Assembly: GCA_905216095.1 (NCBI GenBank)
Contig: CAJMSQ010000004.1
Location: 41,474-105,473 of the forward strand
Length of the DNA: 64,000 bases
Source of the DNA: an uncultured bacterium
GTDB lineage: Bacteria; Bacteroidota; Bacteroidia; Bacteroidales; Bacteroidaceae
Direction: 5' to 3'
Part shown: piece by piece, positions 51,427 to 60,030 of the stretch
Layout: every line of letters starts with the position of its first letter
Position numbering within the stretch: the stretch's first letter is position 1
The notes under the pieces: model-generated
The model's database searches: none
The model's input: the letters and a program-made list of their open reading frames with translations, nothing else
Told to the model about the DNA's origin: nothing
Program-made: the position numbers and the translations under genes

Positions 51427-52504
51427 CCGTTGCGTTCCTGGCCGCATTTGTCGCCGGACTGCTTTTGCCTGTATCGGTATTTGCGCGCTACTGTCTCTGA
51501 CTGTCGTGCCGCAAACGGTGATGGGGCAGTTCTCACGCTACCGTGTGATGACGTATAACGTGGAGAATCTTTTTGATACCTGTTATGACGCGGGACACGA
51601 TGACTTTGAGTTTCAGCCCGATGCCGCGCGGAAGTGGACGGGAATGCGCTATTGGAGGAAACTGGATGGCATCTGTCGTGTTTTGGCCGCGGCCGGCGGA
51701 TATATGCCTGTGGACATGGTGGCTTTATGTGAGGTGGAAAACGATTCGGTGGTGAGGGACTTGTGCGAACGTACCATGTTGCGTCGTCTGGGATACCGTT
51801 ATATGGTGACCAACAGTGCGGATGCGCGTGGCATGGATGTGGCTTTGCTCTATCAGCCCGAACGTTTCAAACCGCTGTTCCGCACAGATATTCATTTACC
51901 TCTTATGCCCGGAGAGCGTCCCACGCGCGATGTGTTGCATGTCGGCGGGGTGTTGCCTACGGGTGATACGCTTGATGTGCTGATATGCCATCTGCCCAGC
52001 CGACGGGGCGGCACACGTGAGGCTGAAATGCGGCGTAGACGTGCGGCACAGGCTTTGCGCCGGTCGGCCGACAGCATCCGATGCGGCCGCAGTCGGGCTT
52101 TGTTGCTCATGATGGGTGATTTCAATGACGGGTATCGCAGCAAAAGTATATCCGCATGTTTGGGCGCGGAGAGAATACCGGACAACTGTGCCCTCAAAGA
52201 TTCGGTTTTGTATGTACTTTCAGCAAATCTGAAAGCGCGTGATGGTATTTGTGGCACTTATAAGTATCGTGGCGTGTGGAATGACCTGGACCAGATTATT
52301 GTCAGCGGTACATTGCTTGCTCCCCATGCCGCATTTAGGACGCGACGTGACGCTTGTCGGATTTTCGCACCTGCTTTCTTGACTGCGCGTGACGATACGC
52401 AAGGTGGAGTCCGCCCGTGGCGTACTTATTTGGGACCGGCTTACATGGGTGGCATCAGCGACCATCTGCCGCTTCTCCTCGATTTTGAAATGCGTATGCC
52501 ATAA
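51419..52504 (+). CDS. Exported endonuclease/exonuclease/phosphatase-family protein
   Basis: A 361-residue protein with an N-terminal signal-like helix (FACIGICALLSLTVVPQTVM). The EEP fold shows VMTYNVENLFDT, ALCEVENDSVV, MMGDFNDGY and the C-terminal SDHLPLLLDF, which hold the catalytic Asp and His residues. Likely a metal-dependent phosphodiesterase in the periplasm or outside the cell; a nucleic acid or phospholipid substrate cannot be told. It starts at 51419, overlapping rlmH by 8 bases. The start could also be the ATG at 51404, deeper inside rlmH. Confidence 0.87.
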   Translation: MNDRCVPGRICRRTAFACIGICALLSLTVVPQTVMGQFSRYRVMTYNVENLFDTCYDAGHDDFEFQPDAARKWTGMRYWRKLDGICRVLAAAGGYMPVDMVALCEVENDSVVRDLCERTMLRRLGYRYMVTNSADARGMDVALLYQPERFKPLFRTDIHLPLMPGERPTRDVLHVGGVLPTGDTLDVLICHLPSRRGGTREAEMRRRRAAQALRRSADSIRCGRSRALLLMMGDFNDGYRSKSISACLGAERIPDNCALKDSVLYVLSANLKARDGICGTYKYRGVWNDLDQIIVSGTLLAPHAAFRTRRDACRIFAPAFLTARDDTQGGVRPWRTYLGPAYMGGISDHLPLLLDFEMRMP

Positions 52505-52664
52505 TCCGGTCCTTTTATGTTTGTTTTACGTTTTGCGTAAAGAGGAAAAAGAAACATGATAAGGCCGATGATGAATTTTCTCCACGGTTTAGTTGTTGCA
52601 AAGATACATTCTTAGCTTTTTCAAGGGACGAAAGAAATAAGTAGGACACCGTAGCGAAAGCTTC

Positions 52665-53117
52665 TTACAGGTTATTGTATTCGGGAATGTCGGGCAGATA
52701 TTCGGCTGTCAGATGTTCGTAATCCATTCGGCAACAAAAGTGCGCGAGACCGTTGGATACAACCAGATAATCGGCACGTAGGAGACTGTTGTAGGCTTGT
52801 ATCTGGTTGAAAACTTGCTGGGTGATGTTCACATCCGGTGCTTTGTATTCGATAATCATGCGTGGACGTCCCCCCTCACGATGGTAAAGTACACTGTCGC
52901 AGCGTCTGATAGCTCCTTGTAGCCGCAGACTGACTTCGTTCGCAAGTAAAACAGTGGGATAGCCCTTGTGACCGATGAGGTAATGCACGAAATGTTGCCG
53001 CACCCACTCCTCGGGAGTCAGCGTGACATAGCGGTGGCGAAGACAGTCATATATGAGTGTACGCCCGTTACGGCATGTAGTTTTTATTTCGTAAGTAGGT
53101 AGGTTTAATGAAATCAT
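52665..53117 (-). CDS. HsdR N-terminal-like (PD-(D/E)XK) orphan protein
   Basis: A 150-residue protein resembling the nuclease-like N-terminal domain of type I restriction subunit HsdR (HSDR_N_2 family). It has LTPEEWVRQHFVHYLIGHKG, the first acidic position in IRRCDSVLYHREGGRP, and the E-x-K core IIEYKAPD, then VFNQIQAYNSLLRADYLVVSNG. No helicase, methylase or specificity gene is nearby, so it is not a restriction system; such stand-alone copies are frequent in Bacteroidales and of unknown role. It is transcribed away from the AMP nucleosidase gene. Confidence 0.85.
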   Translation of the reverse strand: MISLNLPTYEIKTTCRNGRTLIYDCLRHRYVTLTPEEWVRQHFVHYLIGHKGYPTVLLANEVSLRLQGAIRRCDSVLYHREGGRPRMIIEYKAPDVNITQQVFNQIQAYNSLLRADYLVVSNGLAHFCCRMDYEHLTAEYLPDIPEYNNL

Positions 53118-53226
53118 TTCCGTATTTTTGCAAAACAGATGGAAGCGGACTTTTCGGCGGTTCACGGGAACTCATTTCCGTCCTGCATTGCATCGGGATA
53201 GGAATACGTCCGCTTTTCCGCTTTTG

Positions 53227-53257
53227 CAAAATTACGAAGATTATGATGACGAAGCAA
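53227..53257 (-). promoter_or_regulatory. Leftward promoter overlapping the AMP nucleosidase start
   Basis: On the minus strand TTG (53255-53257), 20 bases, TAATTTTG (53227-53234). It would serve the HsdR_N-like gene with a leader of about 100 bases, and it overlaps the start codons of the rightward AMP nucleosidase gene. A rightward TATTTTTG -7 box (53123-53130) may serve that gene in turn. Confidence 0.55.
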
Positions 53258-54019
53258 GAAATAACGAGCAATTGGTTGAGACGCTATACACAGATGCCTC
53301 TTGAGGCGTTTGGAGAACATATCCTGCTGACTAACTTCAATAATTATGTGGATATGTTTTGCGACCGGATGGGAGTGGAGCACGTTCCCTTCGGGGCGAA
53401 TATGCGGGCAGCCACAGCCGATGGCATAACCATGATAAACTTCGGAATGGGAAGCCCCAATGCGGCGCTTATCATGGATCTGCTGGGCAGTATCACGCCT
53501 AAAGCTTGCCTTTTCTTAGGTAAATGTGGCGGCATTTCCAATAAGTCTCATCTTGGTGACTATATATTGCCGCTTGCCGGTATCCGAGGAGAAGGTACTT
53601 CGAATGATTATTTTCCGCCGGAGATACCTGCGCTGCCGGCATTCATGTTGCAGCGTGCCGTATCCACGGCCTTGCGCGATAATAGCTACGATTACTGGAC
53701 GGGCACCGTATACACGACGAACCGGCGCGTATGGGAACACGACGAACGTTTTAAGGAATATTTGCGTACCACGAGGGCCATGGCTGTCGATATGGAAACG
53801 GCTACGCTGTTTTCCTGTGGTTTTTACAATCATATCCCAACAGGTGCGTTGTTGCTTGTATCGGATAATCCGATGGAAGCCGACGGCGTGAAAACAGAAG
53901 CCAGTGACCACCATGTAACAGCCAACTTTGCTGCGACACATGTGAGTCTGGGGATTGAGGCCATGCGTCTCATCATCGGTGAGCGTAAGACTGTGCGTCA
54001 TCTGAAGTATGATTGGTGA
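53243..54019 (+). CDS. amn: AMP nucleosidase (short Bacteroidota form)
   Basis: A 258-residue member of the purine-nucleoside phosphorylase fold that splits AMP to adenine and ribose-5-phosphate. Typical segments are LLTNFNNYVDMFCDRMGVEH, MINFGMGSPNAALIMDLLG, CLFLGKCGGISNKSHLGDYI and the active-site block MAVDMETATLFSCGF, followed by LLVSDNPMEADGVKT. It lacks the extra N-terminal domain of the E. coli enzyme, as usual in Bacteroidales. Two adjacent ATGs (53243, 53246) can serve as start; the frame to 53108 was rejected since it runs through the divergent promoter region. Confidence 0.9.
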   Translation: MMTKQEITSNWLRRYTQMPLEAFGEHILLTNFNNYVDMFCDRMGVEHVPFGANMRAATADGITMINFGMGSPNAALIMDLLGSITPKACLFLGKCGGISNKSHLGDYILPLAGIRGEGTSNDYFPPEIPALPAFMLQRAVSTALRDNSYDYWTGTVYTTNRRVWEHDERFKEYLRTTRAMAVDMETATLFSCGFYNHIPTGALLLVSDNPMEADGVKTEASDHHVTANFAATHVSLGIEAMRLIIGERKTVRHLKYDW

Positions 54020-54188
54020 TATTACAAGTATCTTCCGTCACATTCCGATAGGGGGATGCCTCACGGAAAAGGTTCTGCCGGCATCATAAAGGCATTGATG
54101 GTCCGGTATACGCCTTTGAAGTCTGTCATAGGCCCGCTTCAGTGCATAGAATCCCTGCATAAAATGCTTATTTAAGACAATTAATAAT

Positions 54189-55229
54189 ATGCCACCAGTA
54201 GCAAGTGCATCGCGAAAGCCTTCTGTCACGCACGAAACCATTGTGCGTGATGTGCGGGCCGGTCTGATAAAGCCCGTTTATTATCTTATGGGCGAGGAAG
54301 GTTATTATATTGACCGTATAGCCGATTTTATTATCAATTCGGTGCTGACTCCCGAACAGCGGGACTTCAATTTGCTCACCCTTTTTGGTTCGGAAACCAA
54401 CGTAGATACAGTTATCAATGCGGCTAAAGGCTTTCCGATGGGAGCTGAAAGGCAGGTGGTCATCGTCAAGGAGGCGCAAAACCTGAGTAATATCGAGCGT
54501 CTGGAATTCTATCTGCGCAAGCCGCAACCGTCTACTGTGCTTATTCTTTGTCATAAAAACGGTGTGCTTGACCGCCGCAAGAAGATAGCAACGCTTATAG
54601 ATAAGGAAGGCGTGCTTTTCGAATCAAAAAAAATGTATGAAAGCCAGTTGCCCGCTTTTATCCGTGACTATTTGAAGCGTAAACGGCTGACTGTCGAACC
54701 TGATGCCGCAGAAATGCTGGCTGAATACGTCGGAGCGGATTTGAACCGTATGGCAGGCGAACTGGATAAACTGGTTCTTGCGCTTACAACGGGGCAAAAT
54801 ACGATTACTTCTGACCTCGTGGCGAGTAATATTGGTATTAGTAAAGAATTCAATATTTTCGAACTTCAGGACGCACTTGCACAAAAAGACATCCTGCGGG
54901 TAAATAGAATTGCGAATTATTTTGACAAGAATCAGAAGGCTAATCCGATACAGAAGACCCTTCCTGCGCTTTTTCGCTTCTATTCCAATCTGATGTTAGC
55001 TTATTATGCGCCCGAGAAAACCGAGCGTGGCATTGCCGCATGGTTGGGTATGAGTGACTGGCAGGTGCGACGTAACGTTATGCCTGCCATGAAGAATTAT
55101 ACGGGTGTCAAGGTGATGAGAATTATCGGAGAAATCCGACGCACGGATGCACGTTCCAAAGGGGTGGGGAATCCTTCCATTTCGTCTGGAGAGCTGATGC
55201 GGGAACTTTTGTTCTTTATCCTCCACTGA
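54189..55229 (+). CDS. holA: DNA polymerase III delta subunit
   Basis: A 346-residue clamp-loader subunit that opens the beta sliding clamp. HolA blocks are KPVYYLMGEEGYYIDRIADF at the N-terminus, QVVIVKEAQNLSNIERLEFY, LILCHKNGVLDRRKK, the middle AEYVGADLNRMAGELDKLVL, and the helical collar domain ending in LPALFRFYSNLMLAYY. Size and order are standard. The 169-base gap from the AMP nucleosidase gene shows no clear promoter. Confidence 0.95.
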   Translation: MPPVASASRKPSVTHETIVRDVRAGLIKPVYYLMGEEGYYIDRIADFIINSVLTPEQRDFNLLTLFGSETNVDTVINAAKGFPMGAERQVVIVKEAQNLSNIERLEFYLRKPQPSTVLILCHKNGVLDRRKKIATLIDKEGVLFESKKMYESQLPAFIRDYLKRKRLTVEPDAAEMLAEYVGADLNRMAGELDKLVLALTTGQNTITSDLVASNIGISKEFNIFELQDALAQKDILRVNRIANYFDKNQKANPIQKTLPALFRFYSNLMLAYYAPEKTERGIAAWLGMSDWQVRRNVMPAMKNYTGVKVMRIIGEIRRTDARSKGVGNPSISSGELMRELLFFILH

Positions 55230-56373
55230 TTTCTTTTTTGCTTTTTGTATTCTTGCGCCATTTGCGTTTTTCGGATTGTTCTGAAATAATCTTTTGAATG
55301 GTCTTGGTGTATTAGGGGAAGGGGATAAGGAGTTCTGTTTCCATTTTCGGATTTCTTATGCCGGTTCTTTTTCTTTCTGTCATTGTCTTTATTTTTTATG
55401 TTCCGGACTTCGTTTCTTTTATTTCCGTCTTAACAGTTGCACTCCTCCTGAGTCGGTTTCTTATTCTAGTCTGACGAAAAACGTTTCCCGCCCGGGTTTG
55501 TTTTTGGTTGCTTTTCATTCTTTGTTGCCGGGACAAAATGTATTTTCTCTTTGCTGTTGCGTCCTTTTCATCTTCATGAACATCGAAATCCGATGGTTTT
55601 AGGTTGAATTTAGTCTGTTTTGACCGTTTTTTTAGGGTGAAATCGCGTGTTTTGAATGGATTTTCCATGAAAAAAGTCCGTTTCTCATGTCTTTTTCTGT
55701 CAGAAAAGAGCTGTTTTGTACTTTTCTGAAGCAATTTCGTAACATGATTTTTTGAACTTTCTATTTTGAAAAACAATGTTTTATAGAGAAATGAACGCGT
55801 TGTACGTGCCTTAGAATTCGTTTCCTTATGAATTGCCGGAGTTTCGGCGTTTCATGCGAAAAATGAATGATTATCGTCCTGCTTAGTCTTCATTTAACAG
55901 CTATTAGTATTCACTTATTCAAATCTACATATTTATAATTATAATATAATTTATATACATGTATAGAAAGATGTAAATCAATAAAGCAAGCAACCTTGAT
56001 GTGAAATTGTAAAATGTAGAAACACATAAACAAATCTCGGTATTTATTCCTGTAAATGTATAATTATGCGTAACAAAATTAATTTTGTAATTCATTGAGA
56101 ATGTGTCACATCTTCGTATTTGTATAAGTATATTCGTGTGAAAGGCCTTTCCTGCGAGGCTGTTTGTAGGGTAATGTTATTAATTGAGGGATTTATTGTA
56201 TATTAATTGCTTAAAAATCATATTTTCAAACGGATTGATTATTTCTTTGTTATAGGTTGTATTTTACTGTATTGGATTTATATTTTAATATGTGTAGTCC
56301 CTGCCGTGTAAAATGTGTATATGCAAATATGTATTCTGAGATATTTTTATTTTTAATTCGATATATGTAAATG
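55230..56373. other. AT-rich gene desert
   Basis: About 1.1 kb with no convincing gene. The GC content is far below that of the flanks: in 55921-55980 only 8 of 60 bases are G or C. It holds several T- or A-rich runs and small palindromes such as ACAAAATTAATTTTGT (56072-56087), but no tandem repeat, no obvious DnaA-box cluster, no tRNA, and no copy of the promoter-hairpin element. It could be an insertion remnant, an A+T-rich protein-binding region, or hold an unrecognised RNA gene. Confidence 0.6.
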
Positions 56374-56404
56374 TTGTTCAAATAAAATAATATGTGTACC
56401 TTTG
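56374..56404 (+). promoter_or_regulatory. Promoter of the XRE gene
   Basis: TTG (56374-56376), 20 bases, TACCTTTG (56397-56404). If used, the XRE gene would have a leader of about 390 bases. Confidence 0.7.
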
Positions 56405-56410
56405 TAAATC

Positions 56411-56801
56411 GTTGAAAGAAGACTGATTTACGCTTCCATGTCGGAGATGTTGTCTCCTATGTCTCTAAAAATAGACGAAAGATGGTTCGAAATATGCGTT
56501 TCCCCGAATGTCTGTGACTGTATGAAGTTGTTGCGGATTATTGTCGCTGTTTTAGGATGGAGATAAACGGGCATGAAAAAAATAAGCCGATTTGAAGGAT
56601 TCTTGAAGAACTGCCCTCTTCCGGCTAAAATTGGAAAAAGGAATTTCGGAAAGGAGTCAGACTTGAGGAGAAGGTATGAAGGAACCGGTTCAATCCGACA
56701 AAGAGAATGTTGCCGACGGATAATTTCTTCTATGAGGATGATTCCTAAAAGAACGAATGCTGTCGGATAAATATTGAAAACGAAAAAGGCAAAAATATAA
56801 T
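56411..56801 (+). promoter_or_regulatory. Long untranslated leader before the XRE gene
   Basis: About 390 bases between the predicted start site and the ATG at 56802. A small hairpin GGAGA-TGTTG-TCTCC (56443-56457) is near the 5' end. A 65-codon frame at 56573-56770 is weak and basic, and I do not trust it. The region might be a regulatory leader or hold a small RNA; no known riboswitch was recognised. Confidence 0.4.
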
Positions 56802-57302
56802 ATGAAAGAAAGAATACGTCAGATTATGGAGGAGGCAGCCCTGTCCCAGCAGGATTTTGCTGTCCGTTTGGGAATTTCTCCCGCATCGTTGTCAAGTATT
56901 TTTACGGGACGTACTAATCCGACCAATAATCATGTACAGGCCGTTCACCGTGCTTTTCCCGATATCAACATCAATTGGTTGCTTTTTGGTGAGGGTGAGA
57001 TGCGGACAGGTGCCGCTTTGGAAGCGGTTGCACCGGATGCCGGAAACGGGAGTTCGGGTACTGAGACAGATGGTGACTTGTTCTCCGCATTTGCTGCCGA
57101 TGCGGCGATTCGGACGCCGCATGTAGAAGAACGCGTGTCAAGACATCCCGCTTCAGGGCGTGATGCGCACACGTCGAGGCCTGTTTCCGGTTATTCTTTG
57201 AATGGTGAGAAAAATATTGACATAATACGTAGGAAAGTTAAGGAGATTCGTGTGTTCTTCGATGACGGAACTTATGAGTCTTTTGTGCCTTCTACGAAAT
57301 AA
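56802..57302 (+). CDS. XRE-family helix-turn-helix regulator
   Basis: A 166-residue regulator. An N-terminal Cro/C1-type domain covers about residues 1-62 (IMEEAALSQQDFAVRLGISP; SLSSIFTGRTNPTNNHV), ending in INWLLFGEGEM as in many Bacteroidales XRE proteins. A variable, low-complexity middle follows (about 68-135), then a short conserved-looking tail, IDIIRRKVKEIRVFFDDGTY. Monocistronic, with its own promoter and a good terminator. It lies next to the AT-rich region. Target genes are unknown. Confidence 0.88.
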   Translation: MKERIRQIMEEAALSQQDFAVRLGISPASLSSIFTGRTNPTNNHVQAVHRAFPDININWLLFGEGEMRTGAALEAVAPDAGNGSSGTETDGDLFSAFAADAAIRTPHVEERVSRHPASGRDAHTSRPVSGYSLNGEKNIDIIRRKVKEIRVFFDDGTYESFVPSTK

Positions 57303-57348
57303 ACTCACTGTTCTGCTTATTGTAATATCTTATGTATTAGTTGCTTGT

Positions 57349-57400
57349 AAGCATCCGGCTTTGCCCTTATCACCGATAGACAAGGCCGGATGCTTTATTC
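57349..57400 (+). terminator. Terminator after the XRE gene
   Basis: GCATCCGGC (57351-57359) pairs with GCCGGATGC (57385-57393), extended by an outer A-T pair on each side, and is followed by TTTATTCTTT. Bases 57401-57560 show nothing further. Confidence 0.75.
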
Positions 57401-57560
57401 TTTATGTTTGTTTGCTTTTAGCCAATGATTTAACGAGTGTCCGTTCGGCTATTATAATATGTGTGTGATTCTATATGGGCTTCCGGTCTTTGTTAGTGTC
57501 CTTCTGATGCTGTGTACATGCTTGTTGAGCGTGTATATGTTGTTTTTTTCGGAATTCTTT

Positions 57561-57592
57561 GTTGGGATTTGTCGGGATTATGTCTATTTTTG
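57561..57592 (+). promoter_or_regulatory. Promoter of comEC
   Basis: GTTG (57561-57564), 20 bases, TATTTTTG (57585-57592), giving a leader of about 120 bases to the ATG at 57721. Confidence 0.65.
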
Positions 57593-57720
57593 TGAAGAAA
57601 AGAAAGGAGAAGTCGGCGGATAGTTGCCGGCCAGTAGTCGCAGTCCGGTATGCAGTGCGTTGAATGCGGCTTTGAGTGATGCCCGTCGGCTTTCCTGCTG
57701 TAATTTATCGCCTTGTATTT

Positions 57721-59928
57721 ATGCCAGCCTTAAGGTCTTGCGAACGATTGATAGACACCAACCCGCTTTTGCGTGTTTTGCTTCCGCTGATGTCGGGTAT
57801 AGGTGTGGCCGAATGGTCATATCCGCTGTTGTCCGGTTGGGAGCTATTTCTTTATGTGGCGGCAGCCTTTGCGGGGGTCGTTTGTTTTCTTGTGGTGCGC
57901 GGGGATAGCGGTTCGTCGTACCGTTCCATGGTTTTCCAAATCGCATTGTTTTTCGGCTTGATGGCTTTGGGAGCGGCCTCTCTGATTGACCGGCGTTCCG
58001 CCTTGGAGGTGGAGTGGCCCGGAGAAGCCCGTGTCTTTCAAGCAATGGCGGTGGAAACGCCGCGTGAGACGGACAAAACCGTGCAGGTTACGGCAAGATT
58101 GGACGGCGGTGCCTTTTCCGGTCAAAAGATACGCCTTGTCCTGATGAAGCCGAAAGGTGGAAATGTGTCATCCCATAAGGATGGTGAGGACAAAAATGCG
58201 GCGACCGGAACGTATGTCCGGAAAACGCCGACGGGAGAGCCGGCCACGGAAAAAAACAAAGTGGAAGTGAACGGCGGAGTTACGGTTGGGATGGACGGGA
58301 AGCGTTTGCCGCGCGTCGGCGACCGGCTGTTGTTTTTCGCCCGTGTGGAAACGCCCCGCAATGCCGGTAATCCCGGCGAGTTCGATTATGCTACTTGGTT
58401 GCGTCATAGGGGGATTGCTGGTACGGCCTTTTGTTATGCTTCTGAATGGGCTTTGTGCGAAAGCGGTTCAGACCATCTACCTTTCGGTGTCTGTGCGCTG
58501 CGTGTTCGGGAGCGCCTTGTAGGCGATTATGCCCGTTATTTCGGGGGCAGCGACCTGGGAGTACTTTCGGCTATGACGCTGGGAGATAAGAGCCGCCTTG
58601 ATGCCGGCACGCGTGAAGTCTTTTCGCGGACGGGTACCAGCCATATCCTTGCGCTTTCGGGGCTGCATCTCGGTATTTTGTTTGCGGTTTACCATCTTTT
58701 TGTCCTTTCGTTCTGTCATCGTCGCCGGGTCTATGTCGCTATGAGTATTCTAGGCATTGCCGGTCTTTGGCTTTTTGCCTTTTTGGCCGGTCTTCCGATC
58801 TCTTTGTTGCGTGCCGCGCTGATGTTTTCCGTCATGCAGTTGTCCGTATGCCTGCGCCGGGACAGCTTTTCCGTGAATAATCTGGCATTGGCCGCCTTGT
58901 TGCTGCTGTTAGTCTCTCCCCAGTCGCTGTTCGATGTCGGTTTCCAGTTGTCATGTATGTCTGTACTGTTCATTCTGTTGCTTCCCTTTTCGGCCGGTTC
59001 GGGCTTTTGGTTTCGTTTGCGCGGTCTGCTCCTTGTTTCCTTTGCGGCCCAAATCGGTACGCTTCCGCTTGTGGCCCATTACTTTCATATAGTTCCCGTC
59101 TATGGCCTGCTTGTTCAGCCGTTGGCGATACCTTTGACCTATCTGGTGCTGGTTGTGTCCGTTTTGTTCCTGTGCATTCCGTTCCTCCGTGTCATCTGGG
59201 TACCCGTTCTGGCCTGGCTCATGGATGTGATGCAGTCTGTCTTGGGCTTTTTTGCGGACCTTCCCGGGGCGGTTCTCGTGTGGCGTCCGTCAGTGCCGAT
59301 GGTTGTGGCCTATTATATAGTGGTGGCGTTGTTTATTGCCTATCTGTTGCGTCGCAGGTCGTGGCCGCTTTATGCCATTGCGGGAGTGGTCGTCCTCATG
59401 ACGGGGATGGAATTTTACAGCTATGGGCAAAGAAATCTTTCTCCGCGTGTCATTTTCTATAATCTGCGTACGGTGGCGGCTGTACATGCCATTCCGTCGG
59501 TCGGAAATTCCTATCTGTGGAGTGCGCCACGCGAACGGGCCGACAGCGCGTTGGCGTCAGTGCGGCGCACCTATTGGGAGGTCGAAGGCATATCCTCTCC
59601 CGTGTGTTTGTCCGGAGAAGTGGATGCGCCTGGCCTGCGTTTTTCCGATGATGTTCTTTGTCTCGGTCGTCTGCGGGTGGCATTGCCGGCGGACAGCCTG
59701 CCTCCTGCGTTTCCCGCCCGGCCGTTTGCGGTCAATTACTTGTTGTTGCACAAAGGTGTGAAGGCCCGTCTGGATGTTCTGCTGCGTCATTTCCGTCCCG
59801 ATACAGTCGTTCTGGATGCCGGTTTGTCCGACCGTCGCCGTCGCAAGTATGCAGCTGCGGCCCGCTCTTGCGGTGTGACTGTTTACGACATGCGCGAGCA
59901 GGGAGCTTTGGTGGTGAATGCCGAGTAG
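57721..59928 (+). CDS. comEC: ComEC/Rec2-family DNA uptake channel protein
   Basis: A 735-residue polytopic inner-membrane protein of the ComEC family, which carries transforming single-stranded DNA into the cytoplasm. It has an N-terminal helical pair, an OB-fold domain (about residues 95-215), then the competence domain with LGDKSRLDAGTREVFSRTGT, SHILALSGLHLGILFA and PISLLRAALMFSVMQLS. The C-terminal part resembles a degenerate metallo-beta-lactamase-like domain without its metal motif, as is frequent in Bacteroidota. A lysine/glycine-rich insert of about 50 residues interrupts the OB region (about 142-195). An ATG at 57676 would add 15 residues. Confidence 0.9.
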   Translation: MPALRSCERLIDTNPLLRVLLPLMSGIGVAEWSYPLLSGWELFLYVAAAFAGVVCFLVVRGDSGSSYRSMVFQIALFFGLMALGAASLIDRRSALEVEWPGEARVFQAMAVETPRETDKTVQVTARLDGGAFSGQKIRLVLMKPKGGNVSSHKDGEDKNAATGTYVRKTPTGEPATEKNKVEVNGGVTVGMDGKRLPRVGDRLLFFARVETPRNAGNPGEFDYATWLRHRGIAGTAFCYASEWALCESGSDHLPFGVCALRVRERLVGDYARYFGGSDLGVLSAMTLGDKSRLDAGTREVFSRTGTSHILALSGLHLGILFAVYHLFVLSFCHRRRVYVAMSILGIAGLWLFAFLAGLPISLLRAALMFSVMQLSVCLRRDSFSVNNLALAALLLLLVSPQSLFDVGFQLSCMSVLFILLLPFSAGSGFWFRLRGLLLVSFAAQIGTLPLVAHYFHIVPVYGLLVQPLAIPLTYLVLVVSVLFLCIPFLRVIWVPVLAWLMDVMQSVLGFFADLPGAVLVWRPSVPMVVAYYIVVALFIAYLLRRRSWPLYAIAGVVVLMTGMEFYSYGQRNLSPRVIFYNLRTVAAVHAIPSVGNSYLWSAPRERADSALASVRRTYWEVEGISSPVCLSGEVDAPGLRFSDDVLCLGRLRVALPADSLPPAFPARPFAVNYLLLHKGVKARLDVLLRHFRPDTVVLDAGLSDRRRRKYAAAARSCGVTVYDMREQGALVVNAE

Positions 59929-60030
59929 CGGTAAGGCTTTCCGTCATGTCTTGTCGTGGGAACGGCATTACCGGAAGAGAACCAGAATATATTTTTCGTT
60001 TCCCGGCGAAAGTTTGCTTTGGTCCGGCGG

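Noticed and set aside
55396..55776. 126-codon leftward, very basic open frame in the AT-rich region
   Set aside because: Lys/Arg/Thr-rich composition follows from the A/T runs; no promoter box, no domain, no neighbour on that strand.
55230..56400. Replication origin in the AT-rich block
   Set aside because: No cluster of DnaA-type boxes and no dnaA or other origin-linked gene next to it; holA alone is not evidence.
56573..56770. 65-codon frame in the leader of the XRE gene
   Set aside because: Basic, without pattern or ribosome-site support; possible as a leader peptide but nothing in the sequence demands it.
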